Shown in pieces: positions 20,940 to 31,455 of a DNA stretch of 64,000 nucleotides. Origin of the DNA: Marasmius tenuissimus (taxonomy: Eukaryota > Basidiomycota > Agaricomycetes > Agaricales > Marasmiaceae); NCBI GenBank assembly GCA_029532415.1, contig JAQOTA010000069.1:1-64000 (forward strand), read 5' to 3'. A program made the position numbers and the translations under genes. Positions within the stretch are counted from its first letter, which is position 1, and each line of letters starts with the position of its first letter. Under the pieces are notes generated by a model, which was not told the DNA's origin, ran no database searches, and worked only from the letters and a program-made list of their open reading frames with translations.

Positions 20940-23297
20940 CTAAGCTTGTCCTCTTGTAGTCGTATCAGCCAACTGACGAAGTTCTTCAGGGTCAAGGATA
21001 GGCTCAATATTTGAGATACCAGGGGGTGTATTTCCATTGCCAGAAACAGTCTTTCCCTGAGGGCATTGACGGCTCATGTGCCCAATTTCGCCACATCTGA
21101 AGCATTTTCCCGCCGCACGGTACTCATCCTTCTCTTTATCAGTGAGTTCTCGGCGCTGGTTACCCTTGCGCGGATTGTGCTGACGGTTATTTGACTTTTT
21201 GTAGTCCGATTTTCCGCCCTTGTCACCGTTGGAGGATCCCCGGTTGAAGGCATTATTATTCCCAGATGCACGAGAACCATTACCCCTGTTATTACTGGGC
21301 TTGTGGTTTGACGAGCCGCCGCCGCCATTGTTGTTAGAGCTAGAATGACTATTTGCCTTGTCCTTCTTTTTGTTGTTACTGCCCGGATCGGGGCCCGTGT
21401 CAACATTCTCAATAATTTCAATCAACTCGGCAGCGCGCGATACCTCGTCGTAACTGGATATCTCGGGGTTGAGTTTCTCGCGCCAAAGACCCTTCTGAAT
21501 CTTTTTGTTGAGTCCAGACCAGAGCTTGTGAGCCTTTTCACGCTCATCAATCAGTCCGACGGTGTTGAACAAATCATTCAATTCCGCCAGGTAATCCCGA
21601 ACAGGCTTGTCATTTTGAAATGCACGCTTGAGTTTCTTTCGCTGATCCAAGCGGTAGGTCAACGGGAAACAATAATTGTACAGATCCGTGAAGAACTGCT
21701 GAATTCTCCAGTCAAACGGTGAGTTCGCAACGACACTCAAATAAAATTGATAAGCACGTCCAGTGAGGTACTTCGAAATCCTAAATACACGGCGGTTTCT
21801 AGGTACTCGTCCATCTCGGAGGTATGCCATGGCTTCAGTCACGAATTTGATGAACCCACGGACGTCAGCCGTGCCATCATACACCTCCGGAGGAACTGGT
21901 TTGAGTAACATGCGGACCCTATGGCGCCTGTGCCGCCCAAATCGGCGGTTTCTTCGAGAACGGTGATTTCCATAGTCTGAAGAGCTGTCCGAGTCCGACG
22001 AGTCAGAACTCGAAGTTTCCGTATCACTCCCGCTGTCAGAAGAATCTGAATCTGAATCAGAGGAACTCGAAGAGGAGGAGGAGGGGGTTGGAGGATCTGA
22101 ACGGCCCTTTTCTCGTCTTCGGTTTTTACTATCACGGTGAGATTTCTTGGACGGCGTAAGCAATTTAGCCAGATGGTTGGTAGGAGCAATCAACTCACTT
22201 GGGCGAGGAACATGGTCAGTCTCGTATCGCACACGAGCACTGTCACCCAGTTTCTTGCGAGGTTTTTCCTGGACTAAATCACGGATGTGATTACCAACAA
22301 GATCGGAAAGGGCTTCTGAAGGAGCACGTCCTTGACCACGGCGTGCTTGTTCACGCTCGCGAGAACGCTCCTTGGAACGCTTACGGCGTACCTTATCTCG
22401 GGCAATTCGGCCCTCAGACTTGGGTCTTCTTGCAGGCTGTTCAGCCTCGCTGTCAGAAGATGAACTCGGGTTCTCGAGTTCCTTTCGCGGCTTAGCCTTT
22501 GAGTACCTGGCAAGCTCAGCTTTCTGTCTTTCGACATTGAGTTCATGCTCAGGGACTTTTGCAGCACCCCAATTACGGGGGTCAACAGCCTTTCCCTTGC
22601 CCTTGGAGGTAGAGGGTTCAGGGTCGGGTTCCGAATCAGAAGACGAAGATTCATTTTCATCGTCCTCACTGCCATCAGCAGTGTCGACCATGCCCATGCG
22701 GTTCCGAACCCGAGCTCGCTCGGATTCGGACATAGACAATTCAGCTTGGCGAACCGCCGTAAGCTGATCCTCAGTCAGAACGTAACGGTTCTGGTTGTGC
22801 ACACGATCAGAGGAATGAGAATAATTTTTATTCATATTATCGCGACTGACACTCCTACGTCTAGGAGGTACGGTAGACCATGGGCGGGTTTCCCGCTCAT
22901 TGTCGTCCGAATCGTTCGCATTTGCGACACGGTTTTGACGGCGTGGTGGTCCATCATCCTGATTTCCCGTACCCTGGTCATCACGAACCAGGGCCGCCTC
23001 GGTGTCAGACTCAGAGTCCTGCTCAGAGTCGGTACCCGAGGGAACACCGTGACCATCGCCGCTGTTGCCAACGACGAGACCAGGTGCGCGTACTCCGGGT
23101 GAGGAAGCACGGCTTGCAGATGGGAAAGCAGAAAGAGAAGAGTTGAGAGACTCACCATTATTTTCCGCAGCAGGGTGCTGTTCAGCGACTACGCTGCCCG
23201 TGGTCTGGGTATCAGTGGTGGTTGGAGCAGTTTGGATGCCGCCATTGCCACGTCCACGGAGGTTGTAACGAGTATTGGTGACTGTTGTAGTTGACAT
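20940..23297 (-). CDS. Retrotransposon Gag-type protein with CCHC zinc knuckle
   Basis: 785 residues from MSTTTVTNTRYNLRGRGNGG; a 67-codon upstream extension of the frame has no Gag-like content. The N-terminal half is disordered and charged, with Ser/Asp runs and Arg-rich stretches. The middle holds the Gag capsid-like domain of Ty3/gypsy elements: VPPEVYDGTADVRGFIKFV, SKYLTGRAYQFYLSVV, FFTDLYNYCFP and PVRDYLAELNDLFNTVG. A Gly/Asn/Ser-rich linker leads to the zinc knuckle CFRCGEIGHMSRQC (CX2CX4HX4C), which binds nucleic acid. The frame is intact, but no protease, reverse transcriptase, RNase H or integrase is found on either side: the downstream kilobase is GTTCAC repeat. It is therefore either a gag-only (non-autonomous or domesticated) locus or a truncated element. 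A TATA box lies about 300 bp upstream of the start. Confidence 0.85.
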   Translation of the reverse strand: MSTTTVTNTRYNLRGRGNGGIQTAPTTTDTQTTGSVVAEQHPAAENNGESLNSSLSAFPSASRASSPGVRAPGLVVGNSGDGHGVPSGTDSEQDSESDTEAALVRDDQGTGNQDDGPPRRQNRVANANDSDDNERETRPWSTVPPRRRSVSRDNMNKNYSHSSDRVHNQNRYVLTEDQLTAVRQAELSMSESERARVRNRMGMVDTADGSEDDENESSSSDSEPDPEPSTSKGKGKAVDPRNWGAAKVPEHELNVERQKAELARYSKAKPRKELENPSSSSDSEAEQPARRPKSEGRIARDKVRRKRSKERSREREQARRGQGRAPSEALSDLVGNHIRDLVQEKPRKKLGDSARVRYETDHVPRPSELIAPTNHLAKLLTPSKKSHRDSKNRRREKGRSDPPTPSSSSSSSSDSDSDSSDSGSDTETSSSDSSDSDSSSDYGNHRSRRNRRFGRHRRHRVRMLLKPVPPEVYDGTADVRGFIKFVTEAMAYLRDGRVPRNRRVFRISKYLTGRAYQFYLSVVANSPFDWRIQQFFTDLYNYCFPLTYRLDQRKKLKRAFQNDKPVRDYLAELNDLFNTVGLIDEREKAHKLWSGLNKKIQKGLWREKLNPEISSYDEVSRAAELIEIIENVDTGPDPGSNNKKKDKANSHSSSNNNGGGGSSNHKPSNNRGNGSRASGNNNAFNRGSSNGDKGGKSDYKKSNNRQHNPRKGNQRRELTDKEKDEYRAAGKCFRCGEIGHMSRQCPQGKTVSGNGNTPPGISNIEPILDPEELRQLADTTTRGQA

Positions 23298-23710
23298 AGT
23301 GAACCAGAGAAGGATATAGAGAAAAGCAGAGACAGAGGGAATTGTCGTTGTCGAGGGTGGGCGGTCCTTGTTGATCAGACGAGGAAGTATCCGAGCCGTC
23401 GACGACGTCGAGAGGTTTTTTAGAGATAAGCTAGAGCAGAGAGTTTCTGTCGAAGTGGTTGAGGGTAAAAAATATGTAGCACCGACGGGTAGAACCACGA
23501 CGGTAGCACACGAGAGGGGGAGAGAGTCGCTCGAGTTACCGGGATAACCACTGGGATTCCAAGAGAGACTAGACTAAAGATAACGAGCGTCGGCTTTATA
23601 TATGAGAGAGAAACAGGCTAGGATATAAAAGGTAATGAGCGTGGGGTTTGGGTTAGGGAAGCTGTAGGTAAACAAAGAGTAAACAACGCGAGAGAGTCCG
23701 TTCGTCACAT
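23298..23710 (-). promoter_or_regulatory. Leader of the gag gene with TATA box; possible 5' LTR
   Basis: The minus strand contains CATATATAAAGCC (around 23592-23604), a good TATA element, followed by CT-rich leader sequence to the gag start. Sequence beginning TGTGACGAAC near 23712 could be the start of an LTR, but no second copy was found downstream and no clear primer-binding site was recognised, so an LTR is not demonstrated. Confidence 0.4.
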
Positions 23711-23877
23711 TCAGCTCAGACTCTGGGCAAAGAGAAAGCACAACAGAGACTACATACTCGAATCTACGACCCGGGCCCCGACTTGTTCGATTTTTCGGCC
23801 TCGAGTCGACCCACCACCGTACTGGCTTCCAGGTCCCGAGTCCCAACAACCACTGTGCTCGCATCAGGCAGCAAACG

Positions 23878-24540
23878 TGCCAGACTGCTGCTAGCTCACC
23901 GTGGATCACACCATCCGTATACCCTTTGGTTGTGCGTTGTCGCGCAGGAATTGCATAGAAGCATTCAGAAGGCCTTCAAAGGCATACATACGTTCCAATG
24001 ACGAAGATTCCGTAACCTATTGGCTATAGTGTGTAGGTTATCGGCGAAATTGCCATCGTGGACTCATGGATGAAGCTCGAAGTATCACGGCCGCTACCGG
24101 TACCAAATTCTCTCCTCCTTTCTTGGCCTATTCCACCTCGCCCAGAGCAACCTGTACTCTTCACCACTGCGTAATCTCGAACCCCAGAACACGATGGATA
24201 TTTCGGACGGAGTAACATCGGCCGCTGAATTGTAGGGAATGGCTTAGATTGGGGAGCTTATTGACAACAACGGCACATCGACCGACTGGCATCGTCCAGT
24301 AGTCAATCGTTGATTGTTGAAGGAAGGTGTCGAGCCTTTTGTGTAGTGCGCGTTTACTTTATTCAGGTGCGTTTTTTTTTTTCACTGGTGTCCATTCCTT
24401 TCGTTGACGTTGATCGATGATCCCTCGCCGACGTAGTTCTCGTGGCACTCGCCCGTCTCTCCGGAACACTGGACACTCAGCTCTCATCTTCCTGCTTTTG
24501 ACGTCTTCCTCGGTCAATACGGTACACCCAATGGTTCTCA
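23878..24540 (+). repeat. Dispersed repeat, copy 1 (decayed coding origin)
   Basis: Aligns in the same orientation with 30812-31455. Shared blocks include CATGGATGAAGCTCGAAG or its close match, ATATTTCGGACGGA/ATATCTCGGACGGA and GTAGGGAATGG. One frame reads NDEDSVTYWL, stop, then CHRGLMDEAR, matching NDEDLAIYWLLHAWCRR in the other copy, so the repeat descends from a protein-coding sequence. The original family is not recognised. Confidence 0.7.
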
Positions 24541-26387
24541 CTATACAGTTGCGCATTGCTCGAGGCCCCCTTCATCACGACCACCATCATCATCACCAAT
24601 CGCCACTGCAAGTGAACTCGCAGATCCTACATAGCGTTTGCGTGCGTGATGTTTACGAAGCTGGTACGGAATTATGGAAAGAGCCTCATCATCAATACGG
24701 GGTTTACTGAGACGAGTGCGTGCCCTCACCCTCCTCCACATACTGGGATTCTGTGCTCACCGTTTTTGCGTTTCACTAGTCATCCTAACCCCAGCAATCG
24801 CTTGAGTCGAAGTCCACAAGCTTCAGCCCCAACCCCGGTCTGATGCTACACGACTCGTCACCCTCGCATACAAGTTCCACCGTCAATCGCAATCACAGAT
24901 ATAGGTCACTCAGCCGTCTCCCAGATTAATTCCGCTCGACATGGTTTACCCCCATCTTCCGCCGTGGTCAAGTCTCCATGAAGCTTCTTCACCGGTCCTT
25001 CGTTGCCTTCTCCACTATCCTTAAATGAACATGTTACACCAGTACTCAACCTTGAGCCTCGGCCCCCTCCCCTCGAACGTACGAACCGTAGTCTTAGGCC
25101 TCGTTTGTTCATGCACCCCAACAACGACGATATCGGCGGTACACTACCATCCGAAGATCAACGTCGTGTCCTTTTGCCTAGTTCTGCCCATACCGATCGC
25201 CTTCACCCGTCGTCCTCGCTAATTCGTTCTTCTCGAACTTGGATCTGGACCTATGGTTACAAAGTCTCCGAACGCGAGGACTTGGAAAGTTGGAAATCTC
25301 AGACTGACGACAGGGGATCTTGGCTAGCAACCCGGAACGAAGTTTTAGACCGCCCGAGTCTCGAGGGTACTGGTGGTTCTCCTCTGACCTTCGGGGGAGT
25401 ACAGTCACTGGAGATTGGAAAACACTCGCCAGGGAGCTGATGGTCAGTGGGAGGCGTTACGGATCTTCGAGTTCGAGCCAATACCGGCCAGTTGCAGATG
25501 TCTGGCACGAAAAAGGGTCGGAGAGGAACCTGGAATGACGTGGGGCGTACTTTGGCTTCAGGCATCTCCACATTGAAGTGTGGCCAGGGTTGGAATGCTT
25601 GGGGGAAAGGGGAGAGACTAAGCGTTAGTGACGATCGGCAAAAGCTGAAGAAAGCGCACCCAAGCGACCACTTCGACTAGTTCCAACTGTGGTATTGATT
25701 CCGAACACGGGATACGTCTCGAAGACTCGAGGGTTTGGTAGCGGATTGGAGCCGACGAGTCGGTATGCGGATGTGCTACGTACGCCGCTATCCTGAAGGC
25801 GTGGCTGCCATGGCTTTGACATGCAGTATACGGGGAGTGCTTGCGCACCACCTAGGTTATCAGTGACTGTATGTCTTAGCAGGGCAATATATCCTCCTCG
25901 TATCCCGCAATGGGTCAGGCGCGGTCACAACGGAGAGAGTAGAGAGGTACACCAATGTTCACCGTTACTTTCCACTCCCTTCGGTTCACCAACTCTGGTA
26001 TGAATGCGGTATTCCTCACAGCAAAATAATGACTGACGACGATGACAGGTGGAGTACTTCCCGAGTATGAGTACCTACACTTGAATCGTTTGGAGTCGAT
26101 TCATATCCATCGCATTGGACCGTCCCTTGATATGTACTCTTGGGACACCCCAAACAGTTTCAGCTTGCGCGGACCTTGCAAACTGGAGCTCAATGAACGT
26201 CGGTAGCCATCGACATACAATGCGCCTGGATCGTTTTGGCTCAGGTATAAAACACTCCCGGACATCTAGGTCAAATTTATCAACAACCTCTCTCAAAATA
26301 TTGAAATATTAGGCAAGTTTCGGCCTGCAATCGATCTCTCTGTCTTCTTAGCTCATCCCGTTACTCTCATACTAGCTCTTCGCTATC
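24541..26387. other. Region without a recognisable gene
   Basis: Short open frames on both strands show no family signal. Two GTTCAC units occur near 25957-25987. It probably contains decayed sequence. Confidence 0.4.
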
Positions 26388-26624
26388 ATGTCCTCAAAAA
26401 CTATCACCCTCCTCACCGTCTTCGCCATCAACTCAAGCGCTCTCGTAGGCACCATACCCCCTTGTACCCCAGACCAACTCACCCTCCACGGCATAACCGG
26501 TGGCCCTAAAACCGCTCTCTACTCCCGCTAGGAAGACGTCCCCGGCTCCAACGGCAAAGAACTACAAATCTTCGACAAGAGCGATTCCACCGAACCTTCG
26601 AATCTCCCGTTGCTTTCAGTCTGA
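26388..26624 (+). pseudogene. Small secreted-protein relic with in-frame stop
   Basis: ATG at 26388 opens a clear signal peptide (MSSKTITLLTVFAINSSALV) followed by PPCTPDQLTLHGITGGPKTA. After 47 codons a TAG (26529-26531) interrupts, but the same frame continues with compatible composition (EDVPGSNGKELQIFDKSD) to TGA at 26622-26624. The TAG could derive from a CAG or AAG codon by one change. Family not recognised; the original protein was secreted. Confidence 0.55.
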
Positions 26625-27939
26625 ACGAACGAAGCGTTCCTCGGAGTCAACTCCTTGATGCTCGTGCTTTGGTGCGCCGTGTATGGATGCTGGGTGGTGT
26701 AAGGCTAGAGGGTGTTCGACGTGGTGGACGCCTGGGTATCCGGGGAATGCGGGGCAAGGGTTTAATTCGGCGTGTATCTCGGATGGGGCGTAACTTTGAC
26801 TCGGAAATGTGGTTGGTGAGTTCTTCAACGGGTTGAGGAGATGAGAATTGTTGTGCTTACTGTGTGTCTGTGTGAATTGACAGATTCTACTGCTGTATCC
26901 CGCCACCTCCTTCAGTCATCGATGCTGTCGAGTTTTACCATCTTATCTCTTAAACCGAAGTTTATGTATCATTGAATCCACTTATTGTAAGCACTCAATG
27001 GCAGTGAAGTTGAACTACAATCCATTGACCATCTTTGCAATCATTGTCGCGTATCATGATCACATTCTCGCGCCGCACCCCAAAGAGGCAAACAGAACGT
27101 TTTGAGAGTTCCTGGTGTGGTCAGTTCGAATGTGAGTCGGAATATCGGAGCATCGTGTGTCCTGTCAATAGCTCTTGCATATAATTAGCATGATTCTCAA
27201 TGGTCGATGGATAGAGCCAACATGTTTCATGATGCATAGCACCCCTTTCAGCTCAGTGTCGAAGACGATTCGCAAAGTTTAGGCTGGCAGATGTTCGACC
27301 AGGGGAATCGAGCAATCGAGCATCTCTCAGGACTCAAGCGCTCAAATATGATAACCAATAACCATACTTCTTAATGCCGTCTGCTACTGTCAGAGAGTAA
27401 GGTTGAAGGACAGGAACGTGCGGCTTGAACTTTGGACCCACTGGAACCCACAGGTAGGCTGCCGCACGTGGTCTCTTTCCCAAGATATCCGATTTTCTTC
27501 CCACGGGTGGATTTCCTCTCCTACAACCTCCACCTTCTTCAGGAGCGATCTGACGAGTACGATGAATGATCCCTCAGCAGATATGATCTCGAACTCGTAG
27601 CACAAGCCCATCAATGTTCAGCTTTCATTGTCAATGCTTAGCGGTAGCCTGAGTCGGCTGTGCCCCATCTGTAACCGTGCCAACCATGACGGTGGACGTG
27701 GGCTTGACGTGGGCTGTCTGATTTAGATCTGCCAATGCCACGAGACACTCAGATCTGTTCCCGCTCAGATACCAAAAAGCTGTGATTGGTGATAGTTGCT
27801 ACCTCCAGAGACCCCACCTCCAGCTTGCCAGCAGAGGCATTATCAAGGAGTAAATCGGTGACCATCCACTGTCCGTTTTCAACCACGCCGAGTACATAAA
27901 CCCAGTCGAAACTCAGACATCAGGCTCAAACTTCAAAGG
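26625..27939. other. Intergenic region upstream of the F-box gene
   Basis: No gene supported. The last few hundred bases presumably hold the F-box promoter; a TACATAAA-like TATA sequence lies near 27892-27899, about 40 bp before the start codon. Confidence 0.35.
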
Positions 27940-29895
27940 ATGGAACTCGGTTTCGATACACCTTTCTCTCGTGTGCTGAACACAAATTATTCTCCCTCTA
28001 GCCCAGAGCAGCACCTGCTTCGGGATCTTGTTCGAGGGCCAGAAGAGCAGATTCGCCTGTTGGACGAAGAAATATCCCGACTACAAGCCAAAAGACAAAT
28101 GTTGAAGCAATTTGTCGACCTTCATCGTGCTCTCCTCTCACCATTTCGTCGAGTTCCTGCAGATGTCTGGAGGTTGATATTTGTTGAAACTCTCCCCGAC
28201 CATAGAATTGGTCTCTGCACACGCACAACGAAAAGTTCCCCGCTCCTGCTCACTACCATCTGCCGTTTTTGGCGAGAGATCGCTCTGGGCACTCCAAGGC
28301 TCTGGAACTCCATCCATATCCATCTCCCGATAGAATCTTCCCGCTCCCCAGATCTGGAATGCATCACAACATTGCACAGGCGAAAGGAAGGTCTCAAAGC
28401 CTGGCTCGATAGGTCGGGGTCTCTCCCAATCACTTTCTCCCTCACAGTACGGATGCATTCTGCGGATGGCCGCTCGGTACCTCAGAGCGAACACTCAACT
28501 CCAATGGCAGAACCTCTGCGCATTCTCACTACCGAGTTCATCGAGCTTCTCATACAGTATGCGCCTCGATGGAGAACGGTTGTGTTTAACACTGGGGTCC
28601 ATCTGTTGGATCTTACGCCACTCGAGAGGATACCGACGAGCTCTTTACCAAACCTGGAGTCGTTTTACAGCTTCGGAGTTCCCTATCTTCACGGACAAGG
28701 AACAGTCTCTCCTGTCGACCACGGGCCCTCTCATCCCTCACCTCTCCAAGATCTTCCTTGCAAAGCACGGTCGCTCCGACGGCTTGAACTGTTCTACAGC
28801 AGAATTTCGACAGCAACACTATCACTTCCAATATCCTGGCATCACCTAACCGAACTCTCTATCATACACCCATTTCTATTCAGCCGTGATGCTTCACTCC
28901 ATCCGAGTCAACTTTTACAGACACTCGCAACCAAATGCCACTCACTGATCACACTTTCCATGTCCCTCGAGACTCGGCCCGACCCCAACACTATCCCTCA
29001 TGCAGTACAATGGCCTAGCCTCCAGAACCTCCGGATATTCCTGGTGATGGGGTCAATCCAGTGGTTCTCTCGCCCGCCGAATACTTCACATCGCGCATCA
29101 TCTAATACTGCGACATTCCAACCAAAAGTCGTGCAAATGTTTGACGCTGTCACCCTTCCCTCGCTGAAGAAGCTCTCCGTGGCTTTCTATGGGGACGGGG
29201 AAGATAGTAATTATCATGCTGCCCGGCTACCTTTTGAGAACCTCCTTCAACGCTCGCAGTGCCAGCTTACCCATCTCGAATTGTTTCACCCTCGCATAGT
29301 CACAGCGGAGGCGATAATAAGGGTCCTTCGACAGCTGGAAACCCTCGTGTCGCTCAATTTGGGGTACAGTCGTTTGACGGGAAAGGAAAGACGAGAGGGG
29401 TTTCAGGGGGAAAACGTGGAACCGTCAGAACGCTGGTTCGACCGAAACATTGCCACACCTTGGCGGAGGAAGTGGCTGGACCGAATCTTACAAGAGTTTT
29501 TGGTGGATGGATCGGACTCGGATGTCGAACCACCGGCTGATGGATCTGTGGCGTTGCCGCTGTGTCCTCAACTGGAGGAGCTCAACCTCGGAGGATGCGT
29601 CCTCGATGACCGAGATACGGTGCTTGACTTTGCGATGAGGACTCGAAGAGAAAACTTGAGAACATTTCGAGTTGACCTTGGGCGGCCCATTCAGGGTGAT
29701 GTGTGGAAGATTTTTGAGTCGCTTCAGATGGAGAGACAAGACTCGGAGAGGATGAGGGTCGTGCGAGATGTGGGAGGTGTGACGCTGGACTGGAGGTGGG
29801 ATGAGCAGTCGGAGATCCCAAGACCGGTGTCGGATGGTCCGACTACTGGTCTTCTAGAGGAGGATGCCTGGTGGAATGAATCACTTTGGTTGTGA
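27940..29895 (+). CDS. F-box protein with N-terminal coiled coil (paralogue 1)
   Basis: 651 residues, no introns. Order: a short signature (FDTPFSRVLNTNYSPSSPEQ), a coiled coil (RLLDEEISRLQAKRQMLKQF), then the F-box-like motif SPFRRVPADVWRLIFVETLP at about residues 68-87, and LLLTTICRFWREIALGTPRLW. The remaining ~500 residues carry irregular leucine-rich segments (SLRRLELFYSRIS; LTHLELFHPRIV; LVSLNLGYSRLTG; LEELNLGGCVLDD). F-box proteins bind Skp1 and bring substrates to SCF ubiquitin ligases; the LRR-like part would select the target (family knowledge). Agaricomycetes carry large, rapidly changing sets of such genes. Two relatives lie at 43-47.5 kb on the opposite strand. The frame is intact. 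Confidence 0.85.
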   Translation: MELGFDTPFSRVLNTNYSPSSPEQHLLRDLVRGPEEQIRLLDEEISRLQAKRQMLKQFVDLHRALLSPFRRVPADVWRLIFVETLPDHRIGLCTRTTKSSPLLLTTICRFWREIALGTPRLWNSIHIHLPIESSRSPDLECITTLHRRKEGLKAWLDRSGSLPITFSLTVRMHSADGRSVPQSEHSTPMAEPLRILTTEFIELLIQYAPRWRTVVFNTGVHLLDLTPLERIPTSSLPNLESFYSFGVPYLHGQGTVSPVDHGPSHPSPLQDLPCKARSLRRLELFYSRISTATLSLPISWHHLTELSIIHPFLFSRDASLHPSQLLQTLATKCHSLITLSMSLETRPDPNTIPHAVQWPSLQNLRIFLVMGSIQWFSRPPNTSHRASSNTATFQPKVVQMFDAVTLPSLKKLSVAFYGDGEDSNYHAARLPFENLLQRSQCQLTHLELFHPRIVTAEAIIRVLRQLETLVSLNLGYSRLTGKERREGFQGENVEPSERWFDRNIATPWRRKWLDRILQEFLVDGSDSDVEPPADGSVALPLCPQLEELNLGGCVLDDRDTVLDFAMRTRRENLRTFRVDLGRPIQGDVWKIFESLQMERQDSERMRVVRDVGGVTLDWRWDEQSEIPRPVSDGPTTGLLEEDAWWNESLWL

Positions 29896-30811
29896 GCGCA
29901 CCGGGGGTTGGATAGACCGCGTCTTGTTGGTATTCGTAGTAACGATGGGAGGGTGATACAAGTGTTCAAAGCCCGGACAATGAGAAATCACGAAGGCAAA
30001 AACTTCAACAAAATAGAGTTGATAAGTTCGGTACAACGTACTCTCAACAGTGGGGGCCAAGTGAAGGCAAAACTGTCTGGAAATTTGATCATTCGTGCTA
30101 CTACACCTGCCACCTTTCCTACCAGAGATTCAGAAAGGTATCGGAATATTGGGCTTCGAGCCGCTCACCAGCTCGGCGTCTGTGCGTATCTCGATGGGTC
30201 TGCGAGCATAAATAGAATCGAGGTTTGTCGAGGTCGTAGGTCGAAGGGAGCTGAGACAAAGGCGGCAGGCCCAGGACAACAAGCGCCCACACCCAGGGGC
30301 CAGAACCTTCGGCTCCGGGCCGCTTCTAATTAGTTCTGCTCAAATCATCATCTCCACCAACGTCGAACACATTCTTCTGGCCTTCGCCAGCACCAGCGGT
30401 CAGAAGACACAGGCGCACATAACTCAAAAAATGGCATCCATCAACAGGACTCGATTTTCCTCGCTGTTGAGCACGTCGAAGCCACATCCAGCTCACACAG
30501 CTCGAAGGGGATGAATGGAGGCTAGCCGAGGAGAGATAGGTCGTGACAAATAGCTCAGATTGAAATCATTCTTAGTGTAAAACAGACTCATCCACGATAT
30601 ATTTCAGTCTTAGTCTGACAGATTCCTTACTCTTTAGCTCAAATTTGAACAAAGTGATGGCCCAAGATCAACTTAGGTAAATTTACTACTCTATCTCCAA
30701 CTTGTTCATTTTTTGGGCTTAGAGTCGCTTATCGCTATCATATAGGAGCTTTCAGGTACTGGACACGGCCTTCGCGGACCACAGACGATTTACTCGCGAT
30801 AGACTGACGCG
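29896..30811. other. Region without a recognisable gene
   Basis: 3' flank of the F-box gene; nothing structured recognised. Confidence 0.4.
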
Positions 30812-31455
30812 TCATGCTGTCACTAGCTCGCCGCGGTCCGCATCATCCCCAGACCTTTCCTCCAAATTTCTGCGCATGGCACATGGCCTACATCGAAGAA
30901 TCCGGAAGGTTTTAGAAGGCATGAGCTTCAATGACGAAGATCTCGCGATCTATTGGCTCTTGCACGCATGGTGTCGGCGAATTTGCCATAATGGATTTAT
31001 GGATGAAGCTCGAAGGACTGTGGTCGTATCGGTACTGTCGTTTGTTCAGGCCCTCCTCAGCATACCACATCTGGCGCGTAGCAACACGTACACCTCATAG
31101 CCGCGCAATCTCGTATCCTCGAACTGGGTGGATATCTCGGACGGATTGACATTGGCTGCTACGACGTAGGGAATGGTCTGGATTGGGGGTATATTGACAT
31201 CAACGGCATATCAACCGACCGACATTGTCCAGTGATTGATCATTGAAGGCAGGCGTCGAGCCATTTGTGTGGTGCGGGATCGCTTCACTCGGGTGGGTTT
31301 TTCATCTCTAACCAATCTTTCGTTCGATCTCTCACCAACCTGGCTCTCGTAGCATTCACCCGTTTCCGGAACACTAGACGCTTCGAGCCAAGAAGCTCTA
31401 ACCCTCTTGTTTCGGCGTCTTTCTCAGTCGATGTGGCACACGCAGACGCTTCTGG
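30812..31455 (+). repeat. Dispersed repeat, copy 2 (coding relic)
   Basis: Second copy of 23878-24540. It keeps a longer open frame (30876-31100) reading MSFNDEDLAIYWLLHAWCRR and GFMDEARR, where copy 1 has a TAG. Both copies continue into similar flanking sequence ending with TTTCGGCGTCTTTCTC-like blocks. Confidence 0.7.

Noticed and set aside
22199..23268. Long plus-strand frames opposite the gag gene
   Set aside because: They are mirror frames of the charged, low-complexity Gag N-terminus and have no features of their own.
23298..23712. Full LTR retrotransposon around the gag gene
   Set aside because: No second LTR, primer-binding site or pol region could be found, so only the gag gene and a TATA-bearing leader are called.
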